From Chalara sp. BL73 (Eukaryota > Ascomycota > Leotiomycetes > Helotiales): a stretch of DNA of 64,000 bases. The stretch lies in contig CAKJVC010000014.1 of the NCBI GenBank assembly GCA_918026815.1, positions 310,001 through 374,000 of the forward strand, written 5' to 3'. Position 1 is the first letter of the stretch. The number at the start of each line of letters is the position of its first letter. Below the pieces are notes generated by a model. That model was not told the origin of the DNA. It ran no database searches and saw only the letters and a list, made by a program, of their open reading frames with translations. The position numbers and the translations under genes were made by a program. Shown here piece by piece: positions 1 to 10,198 of this stretch.

Positions 1-855
1 TCCGAAAGCTCCAGCGAGAGGTGCCATCACAATATAAAGAGACAAGCGAAATGCTAGTTCACTTCTTCTGTACCACCGAGAAAGGTAATATGCAATGCCG
101 GGCATCATACCGGCTTCGAAGACGCCGAGAAGAAAACGCACGATGCAAACTTGATGGATGTTATGGACGAAAGCTGTGCCGATGGAACAAATACCGAATC
201 CAAGGGAGATAGCGGGTATGAACCATCCAGGGCCGATCCATTTGCAGGCAATGTTAGACGGGATTTCAAATATAATGTACCTGCATGAAAACCGAGGTTA
301 GTTCTCCATTCAAACGAGAATTGAGTACCAACCGCATCGCACAATTTATATACCATCCAAGATCCGGATTTTCTACTCGGAAAGGCTGACTTACGAGATA
401 TAAAAGATAGAGAGTACTTTGTTGTAATCATAGCCTGTTAGGTGAAGATCATTCTCAAAACCAGCAAGCTTAGCATTGCCTTTAGTAAGTCAGCGACGGT
501 CATAGAGTTTTGGGCCAAAGATCGTCTTCGCCGAACCAGGGTCACTTACCGATATTAGCACGATCAATAAAACAAAAGAGATACAGAAGAGCGACCGTGG
601 GAACAATATAAAGATCGATTTTTAAGCGCAGTCGGGACTCGGCTGCTGGATCGAAAACAATGAGCGGATTGCCGTATCTACAAAAAGATTGGTCGTTAGG
701 ACTTTTTTGGGAGGTGGCATACTGGCAACTTACTCATCAGTCGCAGCTCGACCACGCTCTGCTGCTTCATGAGCTGTTTCCTCATGTAACGCAGCTGGCT
801 TCTCCCGTGGAGAGCTGCTCTGTGTCTGGGTATCATGCATTTGCTTCTCACTCAT
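1..855 (-). CDS. MFS transporter, allantoate permease-like anion:cation symporter family (partial, C-terminus off the left edge)
   Basis: This is the N-terminal third of a major facilitator transporter of the Dal5/Tna1 (anion:cation symporter) type, which imports small organic anions at the plasma membrane. Exons read in phase as 855-734, 677-550, 479-395 and 280 to the edge, with GT-AG introns between. Visible landmarks are a charged cytosolic N-terminus, the first helix followed by FIDRANIGNAKLAGFE, then FEIPSN and the loop RFLLGVFEAGMMPGIAYYLS, all hallmarks of this family. The start at 855 has an ACC context; an upstream GTG-opened extension is not used. It is divergent from the DUF3500 gene, about 900 bp away. 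The substrate cannot be read from the sequence; the neighbouring aromatic-type enzymes make an aromatic acid possible. The family call is firm. Confidence 0.88.
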
Positions 856-1757
856 GGTATGGTCCTGGTTAGTGGTCGTGGCGGTTTTGGCTGCTCGTGA
901 TGGCACAATGACGGCCTTGAATGTCATGTACAGGAGGTCTGGAACCAGTGACACAAGATACGTTCAAGTACTATCTCTCTTTGAAATTGAGAGGGTTGAT
1001 TGATCTTATCTATTCTCCAGATCTGGACCAGCGGGGGGCAAAGGAAATTAAATATCCCCGGATTGCAGACACTACCCCCTCGAAATGGGTCTTACTCCGC
1101 ATATGATCAGTAGGGGGTGATGCTTGAGCAGCCACAAATCAATCCATATTCGAGCATAGAGCAGGCATACAGTGTCCACCTCTTGCTTGCAAAACAAGTT
1201 TCGTAATGGCCATGACTGGCTGACGCACGCAGTTGAACGACCCACCCACAAGGACGACCGGCATTACTCCACTGGGAAATCATTGAATGCCATCGGCTCG
1301 AATTCCCTGGTCCCATGAGAGAGAACCGCGTAACCGAGCGTAATGTGAACACAAATTGGTGGGGACGGAAACTATGCACGCCAAAATGCTTGCGTTTCGT
1401 GGAGAACGGGAGGACGGGATACTGTTCGAATTTCGTGGGGCCGTCGTGGGGACAGGTGGGGACCAATAAGCTCAGGAGGAGCGTTGTTTCCAGAATCGCA
1501 CCACCCACGACTCCTCACTCTACGGTTCATGGCGCGGTAGATAGTTGCTGTCATCACTTCAAATGAGATATCTACTTAAAATTCTGCAATTTAGTTCGCG
1601 ATCCATGATAGCACATCTACACTTTTGTTAGTGGTATAAGGCAGTGCTTGCAGGAAATCAAGATATCCCGGCCTTAGACAGTCGACATTGAACGAGTCGC
1701 TCTCATACTTAACAGCAAAGCGAACACCTATAGTTATAAGCGTAACCCGGCCCTCAA
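856..1757. other. Intergenic region between divergent MFS and DUF3500 genes
   Basis: About 900 bp. Open frames on both strands (around 1107-1566) have no recognisable domains or splice structure. It presumably holds both promoters. Confidence 0.5.
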
Positions 1758-3085
1758 ATGTCAGCCAATGGCTTCCAGAAGGCGGTAGCCGGCTTCCGAA
1801 AGCATCTACCTGACCTCAATACGCCGCGCTTCCAGATAGCAAAGAATCAGAATGCATATGAATATGCAGAAGCATTTCAAAAGACGCACGTGCCTCCATG
1901 GCTGTACGCGCTCACTCAGGCATGGGCAGAGCTACTCAAAGACCCATATGTAGGAGTCACCACCAATGGTAAGGCTCCTCACACGAAGCAACGTACATGC
2001 ATCAGTAACTAGTCACAGGCAATATTCTACCAGACTTATTCCCAACCCAAGACCAAGGTGTTGCAATTGACCAAATAGTCAGCTCTGTAGAAAAAGTATT
2101 AAGTCAATTAAGTGAAGATCAGAAAGAAAAGGTGCGATTTGCACTCGATGCCAATGAATGGCGTGCGTGGTCGAACCCTGAATTCCTCCTCCGGCCGTTT
2201 GGTCTACGCCTTGAAGAACTAGATGAAGAGATAGCCCAATCCATTCTCGCTGTCCTCGAAGCAACTTTCTCTCCAGAGGGCTACCAAAAAGCTCTCGGCG
2301 CGATGCGCATCAATGGATTCCTTGGCCAGGTTTGCAACGTAACCAAAATAATGAACGAGTACTCCTACAACTTTCTTCTCTTTGGCACACCTTCTACAAC
2401 GGGGCCTTGGGGTTGGTCACTCTATGGCCACCACCTTTGTCTAAACGTCTATCTGCACGGAAAGCAGATAGTAATCTCACCCACTTTTACAGGTGCCGAG
2501 CCAAACGTAATCGACGAAGGCCCCTTCTCCGGCACCGAAATTCTCCATATCGAGGGTGAGCTTGGTCTGAAACTCATGCAAAGCCTCGCGGATGACGATA
2601 AACGCAAAGCACAAACATATAAACTCCTCCGAGATCCCGGCATGCTACAAACGGGTGACCTGAAGATAGACCGGTGGAACACGGACGACCAGCGCCATGT
2701 CTGTGGCGCCTTTCGTGACAACCGTATTGTGCCCTACGAAGGCATCCCGGTGTCGAGGTTTGATGCCGCGCAACAGGAGCTTGTTCTTCGTATCACAGAG
2801 GAATTCTGCTTATACCTGCCACAGCCTGCGAGAAATATGCGCCTAGAGCTCATAAAATGGCATTTCGATGAGACCTATTTTAGCTGGATTGGTGAGTGGG
2901 GTGCAGATGATCCATTCTATTATCGTATCCAGAGCCCAGTGATTGTCGTCGAATTCGATCACCACTCAGGTGTGTTCTTGAATAACAAGGAACCGGCGAA
3001 GTTTCATACACATACAATCGTGAGAACGCCAAATGCGGGGGATTATGGAAATGCATTGAGGAGAGCGGAGGATAGGTTGAAATAA
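1758..3085 (+). CDS. DUF3500 family protein
   Basis: A two-exon gene (1758-1968, 2019-3085) encoding about 425 residues; a 50-nt GT-AG intron joins G|GC in phase. The protein matches the DUF3500 family of fungi and bacteria, whose biochemical role is not established. The conserved core is easy to see: GPWGWSLYGHHLCLNVY, then ISPTFTGAEPN, an N-terminal region with FALDANEWRAWSNPEF, and a late HFDETYFSWIGEW block near the end. There is no signal peptide or membrane segment, so it is probably cytosolic. It lies between an anion transporter (divergent) and a FAD monooxygenase on the same strand, which fits a small catabolic group. The start is the first ATG of a frame that runs into the intron; length matches the family as I know it. 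Function is left open. Confidence 0.85.
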
Positions 3086-4004
3086 TCGTCAACATCATGG
3101 ATGCGATCTGTGGCAAGAAATAGTAAAACTCTATTCAAAAAAGTATGTTGTAATATTGCAAGGCTGGCATCGCAAAGTGTCTCCCTAATTTCTAAACCAG
3201 ACATATGGTGCATTCGCTAAAACACGACATCAAGTCCTTTTTCGTTCTCATTGCATTGATTGTGAGGGAGCTCAGTCATTTCTTACTACTGCACCTTCTC
3301 CACCAGGATCTGCCCGATAAAGGGCCGAGCAGTCACGAGATTAGAGACGATGTACCCCCATACTCAGTTTCAAATTGCTTGAAATGCAATCATGCATATC
3401 AAAGAAAATAATGTTGACATCACATGGAATTGGGACGTCCCCACACCGACGACCGCAATCAAAGAGTGACTGCCTTCCACATCCCCACCACAGATAAACC
3501 CTCACCCCACGTAGTTGTTGAAAGCGACCATCTTCTCCACTCGGCTATCGGCTATTCTACATCGGCTATTCTTTCTCGGCAATTTTTCTCATTCCGCTGT
3601 GGGGATGCCAGCGTGCCGTGAACAGCTCCCGTTCGTAGTATTTTTCTCCTCTTGTCCATTGGGGCTGCGGCTGTACTGGATGGCAGAACGGCCAGAGCAT
3701 GCCACACGGCTCGCTATACCACAATCATCCAAAGATGATTATAGAGTACCTACATACTTTTGTCCGGAATAGAATTTACGCGTAGCTTTGCTCCACTTCT
3801 AGAGCTCACGTCGCCATTTTCTTACCATCGTGTCACCACGATTTCAAGTATTGCTCTTCTCCTTTCTAGCACGACCTAAACTTTAATTTTTATCTACAGT
3901 GTATCTTCTTCCTTTTATTCAATTGTAAACCAGATTTCCCCCGGCTCCTAGTATTTTACCAGCAATATCTCGACTTCTTCTCCTCACCACCTCTAAATTC
4001 CAAG
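3086..4004. other. Intergenic region upstream of the FAD monooxygenase
   Basis: About 900 bp with several short open frames and no recognisable protein. A pyrimidine-rich stretch (about 3850-4000) precedes the monooxygenase start, as is common in fungal promoters and leaders. Confidence 0.5.
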
Positions 4005-5439
4005 ATGGCCAACGTAACAAAAGATCTCAAAATAGCCATTATCGGCGCCGGTAAGCCCGGTATACTGATTAAACCAATGTTTTGTGATTGCTGACAAGTT
4101 TCCATAGGGATGGGCGGTCTGACCGCAGCGCTGGCTACTGCAAGAGCGGGGTTCAAGAATATCGATGTCTACGAAGCAGCCTCGGATTTGGGCTTCGTGG
4201 GAGCTGGTATCCAGCTCGCGCCTAACATGGCGCGAGTTCTCGATAGACTGGGTGTCTGGGCACCAATTGAGAAAGAAGCTGTAATTCTGCGCGAAACCAG
4301 CATTAGAGGTACTTCTGCGTATTCTATGCCAAAGAATATTCCCTGACCTTTGAACAGAGGGGGCTACGGACGGTGAGCTTGGACATGTAGGATTAGGATA
4401 CATTCAAGAAACGTACAAGTACCCGCACATGGTAGGCCATCGTGCGTCTCTTGCAGGCGCGCTCTTCGAAGGCTGCAAAAGCGAACCAGCTATCAAATTC
4501 CATTTCCACACCAGAGTCGAAAGCATAGCGTCCTTTGGGCCAAAGCCATCTTTTACAGCCACGCCACGAGAAGGCGATTCATATACAGTCGACTGCGACG
4601 TGCTCCTTGCCGCGGATGGCGTTAAATCCAAAGCCCGCGTTGCAATGCTCCAAGAGCTAGGCGTAGACGCAGAAGTTAAAGATACTCATCAGGCTGCATA
4701 CCGAATTATGTTAACACGCGAGCAAATGCAAGATGACCCGGAGCTCTTAGAGCTCATCGACAGCGACCGGGTGGTCCGCTGGATCGGCGAAAAGCGACAT
4801 ATCATCTCATATCCCATCTCAAATAAGAACATCTTCAACCTTTCTACGACGCAGCCTGACGTCAACTTTGCCGCGGCGCCGTCAGAGACATATACGACCA
4901 AGGGATCCAAGTCAGCTATGCTAGGCGTCTTTAGCGATTTCTGCCCAAAGATCCAGAGAATGTTGAATCTCGTTCCAGAAGGCGAGGTCTGCGAGTGGAA
5001 GCTTCGCGTGCACGCTCCGCTGCCGACGTGGGTGCACGGCTCCATGGCGCTCCTCGGTGATGCCTGTCATCCAACGTTACCACATCTCGCACAAGGCGCC
5101 GCGCAGGCCATCGAAGATGCCGCTGTCATCGGTGTTGTGTTGTCCAGGATACCTGATACGTCGGCCGAGAGCATCAACAAGGCGTTACGGGTGTATGAGC
5201 TGGTGCGCAAGGACCGTGCTGAGAGGTTGGTGGAGATGGCAGCTGCGTCGGGGCGCGCATTGCATTTGGGTGACGGGGCAGCAAAGGAGGAGCGCGATCG
5301 CCAATTCGCTGCGTTGAAAGAGAAGGGCGGTGCGGTGCCAGATAAGTGGGCCGATGCGGACGTGCAGAGGTTGATATATGGCTTTGATTGTCAAAAAGTT
5401 GCCGAAGAGCTTTTTGATGAGAAGTTTAAGACAATTTAA
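4005..5439 (+). CDS. FAD-dependent aromatic-ring monooxygenase, salicylate hydroxylase-like
   Basis: Three exons (4005-4050, 4108-4308, 4358-5439) give about 442 residues, normal for group A flavoprotein hydroxylases. These enzymes use NAD(P)H and O2 to hydroxylate an aromatic acid. The FAD-binding GAGMGG motif spans the first intron (exon 1 ends IIGA plus G; exon 2 continues GMGGLTAALA). Other marks are the ADGVKSKAR segment (DG motif) and GDACHPTLPHLAQGAAQAIEDA (FAD ribityl-contacting motif, listed here in two parts: GDACHPTLPH and LAQGAAQAIEDA). The start ATG has an AAG context. There is no targeting signal, so it is probably cytosolic. The nearby FAH-family hydrolase and anion transporter suggest breakdown of an aromatic acid, but the substrate (salicylate, a hydroxybenzoate or a secondary metabolite) cannot be fixed from sequence alone. 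Confidence 0.9.
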
Positions 5440-5788
5440 TTGCAATAGTCAACGAAACGTATGAATTGTAATGCGCCTACCTTCGTGCAAGGCAGTTTTC
5501 CGGTTTAAATGTTGGAGCCTTGATCTTTTATTTTATATCCTGAGTGGTAATCATTACTTTAAGAGCTTATCGAGATGCTTTAGAATCAAAAGGTATTTAA
5601 GAAGCCGAGAATGCACATATATTAAAGTTGCTTCAACGGTCATAAAATCTAATACCAGGACTTTGAGGCTTGAGAACCATCAAGTTTGATATTGCGTAGA
5701 AGTCCGCCCAGCCTACACCGTCTACAAAAAGGCGATGAAACAACAGATCAAATAGAGAGTTCTAGTTTAGTCTACAGTGAACAATACA
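5440..5788. other. Convergent 3' region
   Basis: A 350-bp stretch between the stop codons of two convergent genes. It is AT-rich and I see no gene. Confidence 0.6.
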
Positions 5789-6279
5789 TCATGAACCAGT
5801 AATTAGGCCGGGAACCGCTTCAAGCAGAAACTCCACAACAGCATCAGGACCCTTCTCTACCTGCAACCCTTGCGGTATCGCCATCGTCTTGATCCCCGGA
5901 ATCTCCTCCTTCGCGATCCCTTGGATCTCGCTGCTCTCCTCCGGCGTCCACATCGAGGCGCAAAACTGAGTAACCCACATTAGTGAATCGCTTTACCATC
6001 GTGTCGATGGATACGAACCAGTATATCTGGCTGGATGCTCTTTACCGTTGCCCTCACATCCGCAATGTCTTTGACATCCATTGGTTAGCAGGGGGCCTCG
6101 TCACAAGAAAGGGGTCTATGACCGTGTTATAGCTTACTGTCTACATTGGCAGCATGGATGATCGTAAATTGATCCTTCAACTGCTCTACAACGCGCCCGA
6201 TCAACCGTTTCGCACGCTCCGGCGCCGTATTAACGGTAACAAGCTTGAATGGGCCGAGGGGTTGAGTTGGGCTTGACAT
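5789..6279 (-). CDS. Small conserved alpha/beta protein of unknown function
   Basis: Three exons (6279-6138, 6068-6019, 5965-5789) read in phase to give 122 residues. I do not know a function. Visible features are a strand-helix start (PFKLVTVNTAPERAKRLIG), a middle IQPDILFCASMWTPEE segment that only forms when the short second exon is joined to the third, and a C-terminal GLQVEKGPDAVVEFLL. The alternation of strands and helices recalls a small Rossmann- or receiver-like fold; that is inference. There is no signal peptide or membrane segment. It sits between the FAD monooxygenase (convergent) and the FAH-family gene (divergent). Shared location suggests a link to the same pathway, perhaps ligand binding or regulation, without direct evidence. 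The good splice fit and reading phase argue that it is a real gene. Confidence 0.72.
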
Positions 6280-6809
6280 TCTGTCGGGGGATATCCATAG
6301 ACATTAGAAGTAGAGGGTAGCGGCGTGACTTTGATACTTATGGATCTACAGGTGTTTAGTCAGCGAAACTCCCTACGCAACTGCCGTAAATCGGAATAGC
6401 ACTATGACTTAGACTGCGGTTTTCCTTTCCCTTTTCCCTCCCCTGCGATATGCCATATAAATCTACGAGAACAGGGTACTCTTCATACGTGTAGTATTCG
6501 GACTGAATCGTGTAGTGCTGTGACTGATGGCGCGGGGAACCACTGTGGCACCTCAGTGTGGGCTGGTGGGATGTGGGGTTGTACCACCATTGTGGGACAC
6601 CAAAAGTAGTCGGCGTGGGGACTGAATTAAAGAGATAGCGACGTCCCTTGAGGGAAATTACATTGACTTCGATATCGCCCTCCGTTATCGCTATCATGGT
6701 AGGCAGGATGGGATTTAAGTTGGGGTTACAATTATGTTAGGTTCGTTCAAACTTGATTGTTTAGAAGAAACGAAAATATTCAAGTACATATTCGTATAGT
6801 TTAGATATC
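6280..6809. other. Divergent promoter region
   Basis: About 530 bp between the small alpha/beta protein gene and the FAH-family gene. One open frame on the minus strand (6356-6697) looks like chance: it is rich in short repeats such as TGGGGT/CCACTGTGG and lacks any domain. Confidence 0.45.
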
Positions 6810-7982
6810 ATGACGGCTGCCACCTTCAACCGTAATTATGTCTTCAATTAATTGCACTCTTTGGAATAGAGCTGATATGAGGGAACAGGTTTAGTGAGAT
6901 TCGTTCCACAATCAAACAGCTCAGCTATCCTTATTGGTGAGCCGGTCGACGAGCAGCTCGATGTCGGAACTGCCATCAGAGATGGCAAGGAAGTCCAGGT
7001 GTCAGTTTTCAGCGGTAATTCTTCATTGAGTCCTGGCTCAAAAACTGGGCAGATCGAGTCCATTTCGAAGATTCTTTCCCCTATATCATTGGAAGAGACG
7101 AGTACGATACGCTGTATAGGACTGAATGTATGTCTAGCCAGATTTTTGCGACGCTGGCTTAAAGTAGGCTTTCTGATCAAGTACAGTATGTCCAACATGC
7201 AAAAGAGGTCAAGCTGGCTATACCCGAAATTCCCACTCTATTCCTGCAAGTCTTTGCTTCTCTTCCCGTGGAACGTCTGAAATGAACATGACTAACAGCC
7301 GCTTAGAAAGCCAGAAACATCACTTGCTGATCCCAGCGCTCCATTTCTTATCCCAAAAGCACTGGCGGCAGAAGACAGCACAGACTATGAATCGGAGCTC
7401 GCTATAGTCATAGGTCGTAAAGCCAAGAACGTCTCAGAAGCAGAAGCTTTGGATTATGTTCTTGGGTACTCGGCCGCGAACGATATCTCCGCGCGGAAAA
7501 GCCAGTTTGCGCAGACACAATGGTGTTTTTCAAAGGGCTTCGATGGGGCCTGTCCGATAGGTATGAGTCTCTCTATTAGTAGTCAACTTCATTGAAATCT
7601 GACTGAAGCTAATTTTCTCTAAGGGCCTGTTTTGGCATCCACGAAGCTGGTGCCTGATCCCAGTAAACTTCACATAAGGGGTTTGAAGAACGGCAAGCTC
7701 CTCCAGGACTGTGGAACAGAGTAACTCCCCTAGTTCTTGCGTGGTGGTGACAAACAATGCTGATATTTGTGCAGCGACCTTATCTTTTCAATCCCAAAAA
7801 TCGTGAGCTTCTTATCGCAAGGCACGACTTTACTACCTGGAACTATCATCTTGACTGGTACACCTGCAGGAGTTGGACATAGTTTTGAACCAAAAGAGTA
7901 TCTGCTTGACGGGGATGAGTTTTCGGTTGAGATACTGCCCAGTATTGGGACCTTGGTCACACGCTTTGCTGCAGAAAAGTGA
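6810..7982 (+). CDS. Fumarylacetoacetate hydrolase (FAH) family protein
   Basis: Six exons (6810-6831, 6889-7127, 7187-7245, 7307-7560, 7624-7720, 7775-7982) give 292 residues, the usual length of the fungal two-domain FAH family. These metal-dependent enzymes cleave or isomerise beta-diketo acids from aromatic ring breakdown. Key stretches are [52 protein letters not shown], the [11 protein letters not shown] block and the C-terminal [19 protein letters not shown]. The acidic residues of [10 protein letters not shown] are the expected metal ligands. The third intron only fits with a GC donor (GCAAGT at 7246), which restores the LKPETSL motif; see findings. The first exon has only 22 coding bases. 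It lies beside the FAD monooxygenase and may act downstream of it. Substrate specificity is not readable. Confidence 0.9.
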
Positions 7983-8935
7983 TTGCAATTTTAGATGCTG
8001 TGTGTAGTCGATTGTGACAACATTGCAGGTTTTGTATTCACATTCTCTACAATGTTTTACCAACATTCAGATACGAAATCCTCATCGTTCACTGGGTTCT
8101 TGTTTTCTATTCGTTCTTGAAAAGATGGTCAGCAAATGGGAGTTTCCTAAGTTTGAGCCTTCAAAGTAGAACAGCTCACTGAATAGTGTAGGCTCTGCGC
8201 TAAACTCGGAACTTGAATGGAGCATGAGGCTTGCTTGAGCGACAACAACCACTCTTGTCTTCCATACTCGAAACACATATATGTGTCACGTTCTATACCA
8301 ATGGAATTACTGTTCTATCAATATATTCAACACAGAGCGAACAATACGAATCATAAAGCCAGACATGGAAAGACATACAGTATCCAGCAGGATCAGAACT
8401 GCGCCAGTCGTCGACAGTAATGATTGACAATGCAACCATTCGTACTGTCTTAACTTAACTGCTCTATTTCATGTTCCACAAGAAATTTTTGGTTGACTTT
8501 TGAGCCATTTATAGAGCTGAGGTGCTTGGTGAGTCTTGCCCTTCAATATACACCGTTAAGAGCTCTCGAAGTTATGTAATCGCTATACAGCACTATACAA
8601 GCCTGCTCTGTTTACCGCAATAGGCCCAAGTCGAGCAAAGCAAGATGAAGCCTCTCAGGTGTGTCTGATCACGTGATAGATAACACGGCCAAGAATTTTC
8701 TATAGTTAGTGTTAGTTCACGGTATTTTGGCGCGTATGGCAACGGACGTATTGGCGCGGCATGCGCACAAACGGCACAGCATAATTCAAAACCTGCGTTT
8801 CGAAAACTTACCCCTAGGTGAAGTATGGCGTCTGATCAGCGCGTCTCCTTTCTCCAGCAATGTGTATCGCACATTGCTCCTCCCATACCTCGAACATCGA
8901 CCTCTAGAATATAGTTCATAGACCACTATGGGAAG
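7983..8935. other. Intergenic region with a palindromic CACGTG site
   Basis: About 950 bp without a convincing gene. The 10-bp palindrome ATCACGTGAT lies at 8668-8677, some 260 bp before the next start codon; it is the core bound by bHLH factors such as Cbf1-type proteins. Confidence 0.45.
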
Positions 8936-9793
8936 ATGTCGACCCAATATCCGGAATCTGAAGGACTACAGTGTGTGCCCATGAGCAGCGACCCGGAAGT
9001 CGTGCCTCAGTATAAATCATATCGTCGCACAGGAGAAATACAGCAGGAGAAAATCCCCTTCAATGGATATTTCGTTCCAGATGCTGCTGGATTGGAGCCT
9101 GTTGTGGATCAGGATCGACCAAGAAATGTCAAGGAGGAAAGGATATGCGGCGTGAAGAGGAAGGCATTCTGGATAATACTGGGGATCTTAGTATTTTTTA
9201 TTGTTGCTGCTGCGGTTGGCGCTGGAGTAGGTGTTGCGGTGGGGTCAAAAAAGAAGTAAGTTTGGCAGATCCTGGTGGGTCGAGCTTTGATGCTAATGAT
9301 CTGAAGTAACCCATCGACCTCTGCGGCTATACAGCCGTCACAGAGCTCTGCGGTTTCAAATATTTCGCAAACGACGGGCACATCGTCCTCTCCAACGGCA
9401 GGTCCTTCAACTTCTCAACCAACGGCCTCGCCAACCTCTCAGACAACCAGCTCTTCCACAAGCTTACCAACCACCTCCGTTTCCTCAACATCCTCACAAA
9501 CCTCATCCTCCGTTTCCTCGACTTCCTCACAGACCTCATCCTCATCAACATCATCTGCCGCAGGTGCCCAGTCTACAGTCTGTGGCTCACCAAGCTCATG
9601 CGATCTTAATGGTTGTGCCGGGCTTAATGATCCCAATGGCGGCCTAGGGAAATGTACAGGAGGGTTCTACGTTGGCTGTGCTTGTATAAGTACTTGTGGA
9701 ATTAATAGCATTGGATTTTGCGATCAGAACGACTGTGATGGCGTCAATAACTTTTGTACTGGAGGTCCTTATTTCGGATGTAGTTGTGTCTAA
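8936..9793 (+). CDS. Type II membrane protein with Ser/Thr stalk and two tandem cysteine modules
   Basis: Two exons (8936-9255, 9307-9793) encode 268 residues. I do not recognise a named family, though the layout is common among leotiomycete surface proteins. Residues 1-78 are polar with no signal peptide; residues about 79-104 form one membrane helix (AFWIILGILVFFIVAAAVG) followed by a Gly/Val run and KKK. Then comes a Ser/Thr/Pro/Gln-rich stalk of about 90 residues, likely O-glycosylated outside the cell. The last 70 residues hold two copies of a cysteine module: CGSPSSCDLNGCAG...KCTGGFYVGCAC and CGINSIGFCDQNDCDG...FCTGGPYFGCSC. The positive-inside charge pattern is mixed, so the type II orientation is inferred from the lack of a signal peptide and the extracellular look of the C-terminus. 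The neighbouring Zn2Cys6 regulator is convergent. Confidence 0.8.
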
Positions 9794-10198
9794 TATGTTC
9801 CTATCTGTTCATCATTTAGCATTATATTCAAAATAGGTATCTGTTTCCTGTTATGCTAATGGACTGCCTTTTTGTATTTTGTTGGTATAACAGGGATATC
9901 TGAGCATGCAGAATTGCTTGGATGGTATTAGTGTATAAAAATACGATAACACTACTTGGACTATGCTCATATGCAAAAAATATTGATTTGCGTGGTTCTC
10001 CTCTCCAAGACATTCTCCTAGTATCGTACATGTGCTGCTACATATTACACATTGTTTGTAAGCAGCAGCCTATTTTGAGATTGTATCATGCTCCGATGTG
10101 ATCTCCGTTATCCACAATGACGCCCCGAACTCCTGCCTACATTTCTAATCGCACCTCCGATGTAAGATTGCACCATCCATTGTTCATGAAAAGATGGG
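9794..10198. other. Convergent 3' region
   Basis: About 400 bp between two convergent genes; AT-rich, nothing recognised. Confidence 0.6.

Noticed and set aside
1107..1566. Overlapping 133- and 83-codon frames on opposite strands
   Set aside because: Neither has a recognisable feature; the region fits a divergent promoter between two real genes.
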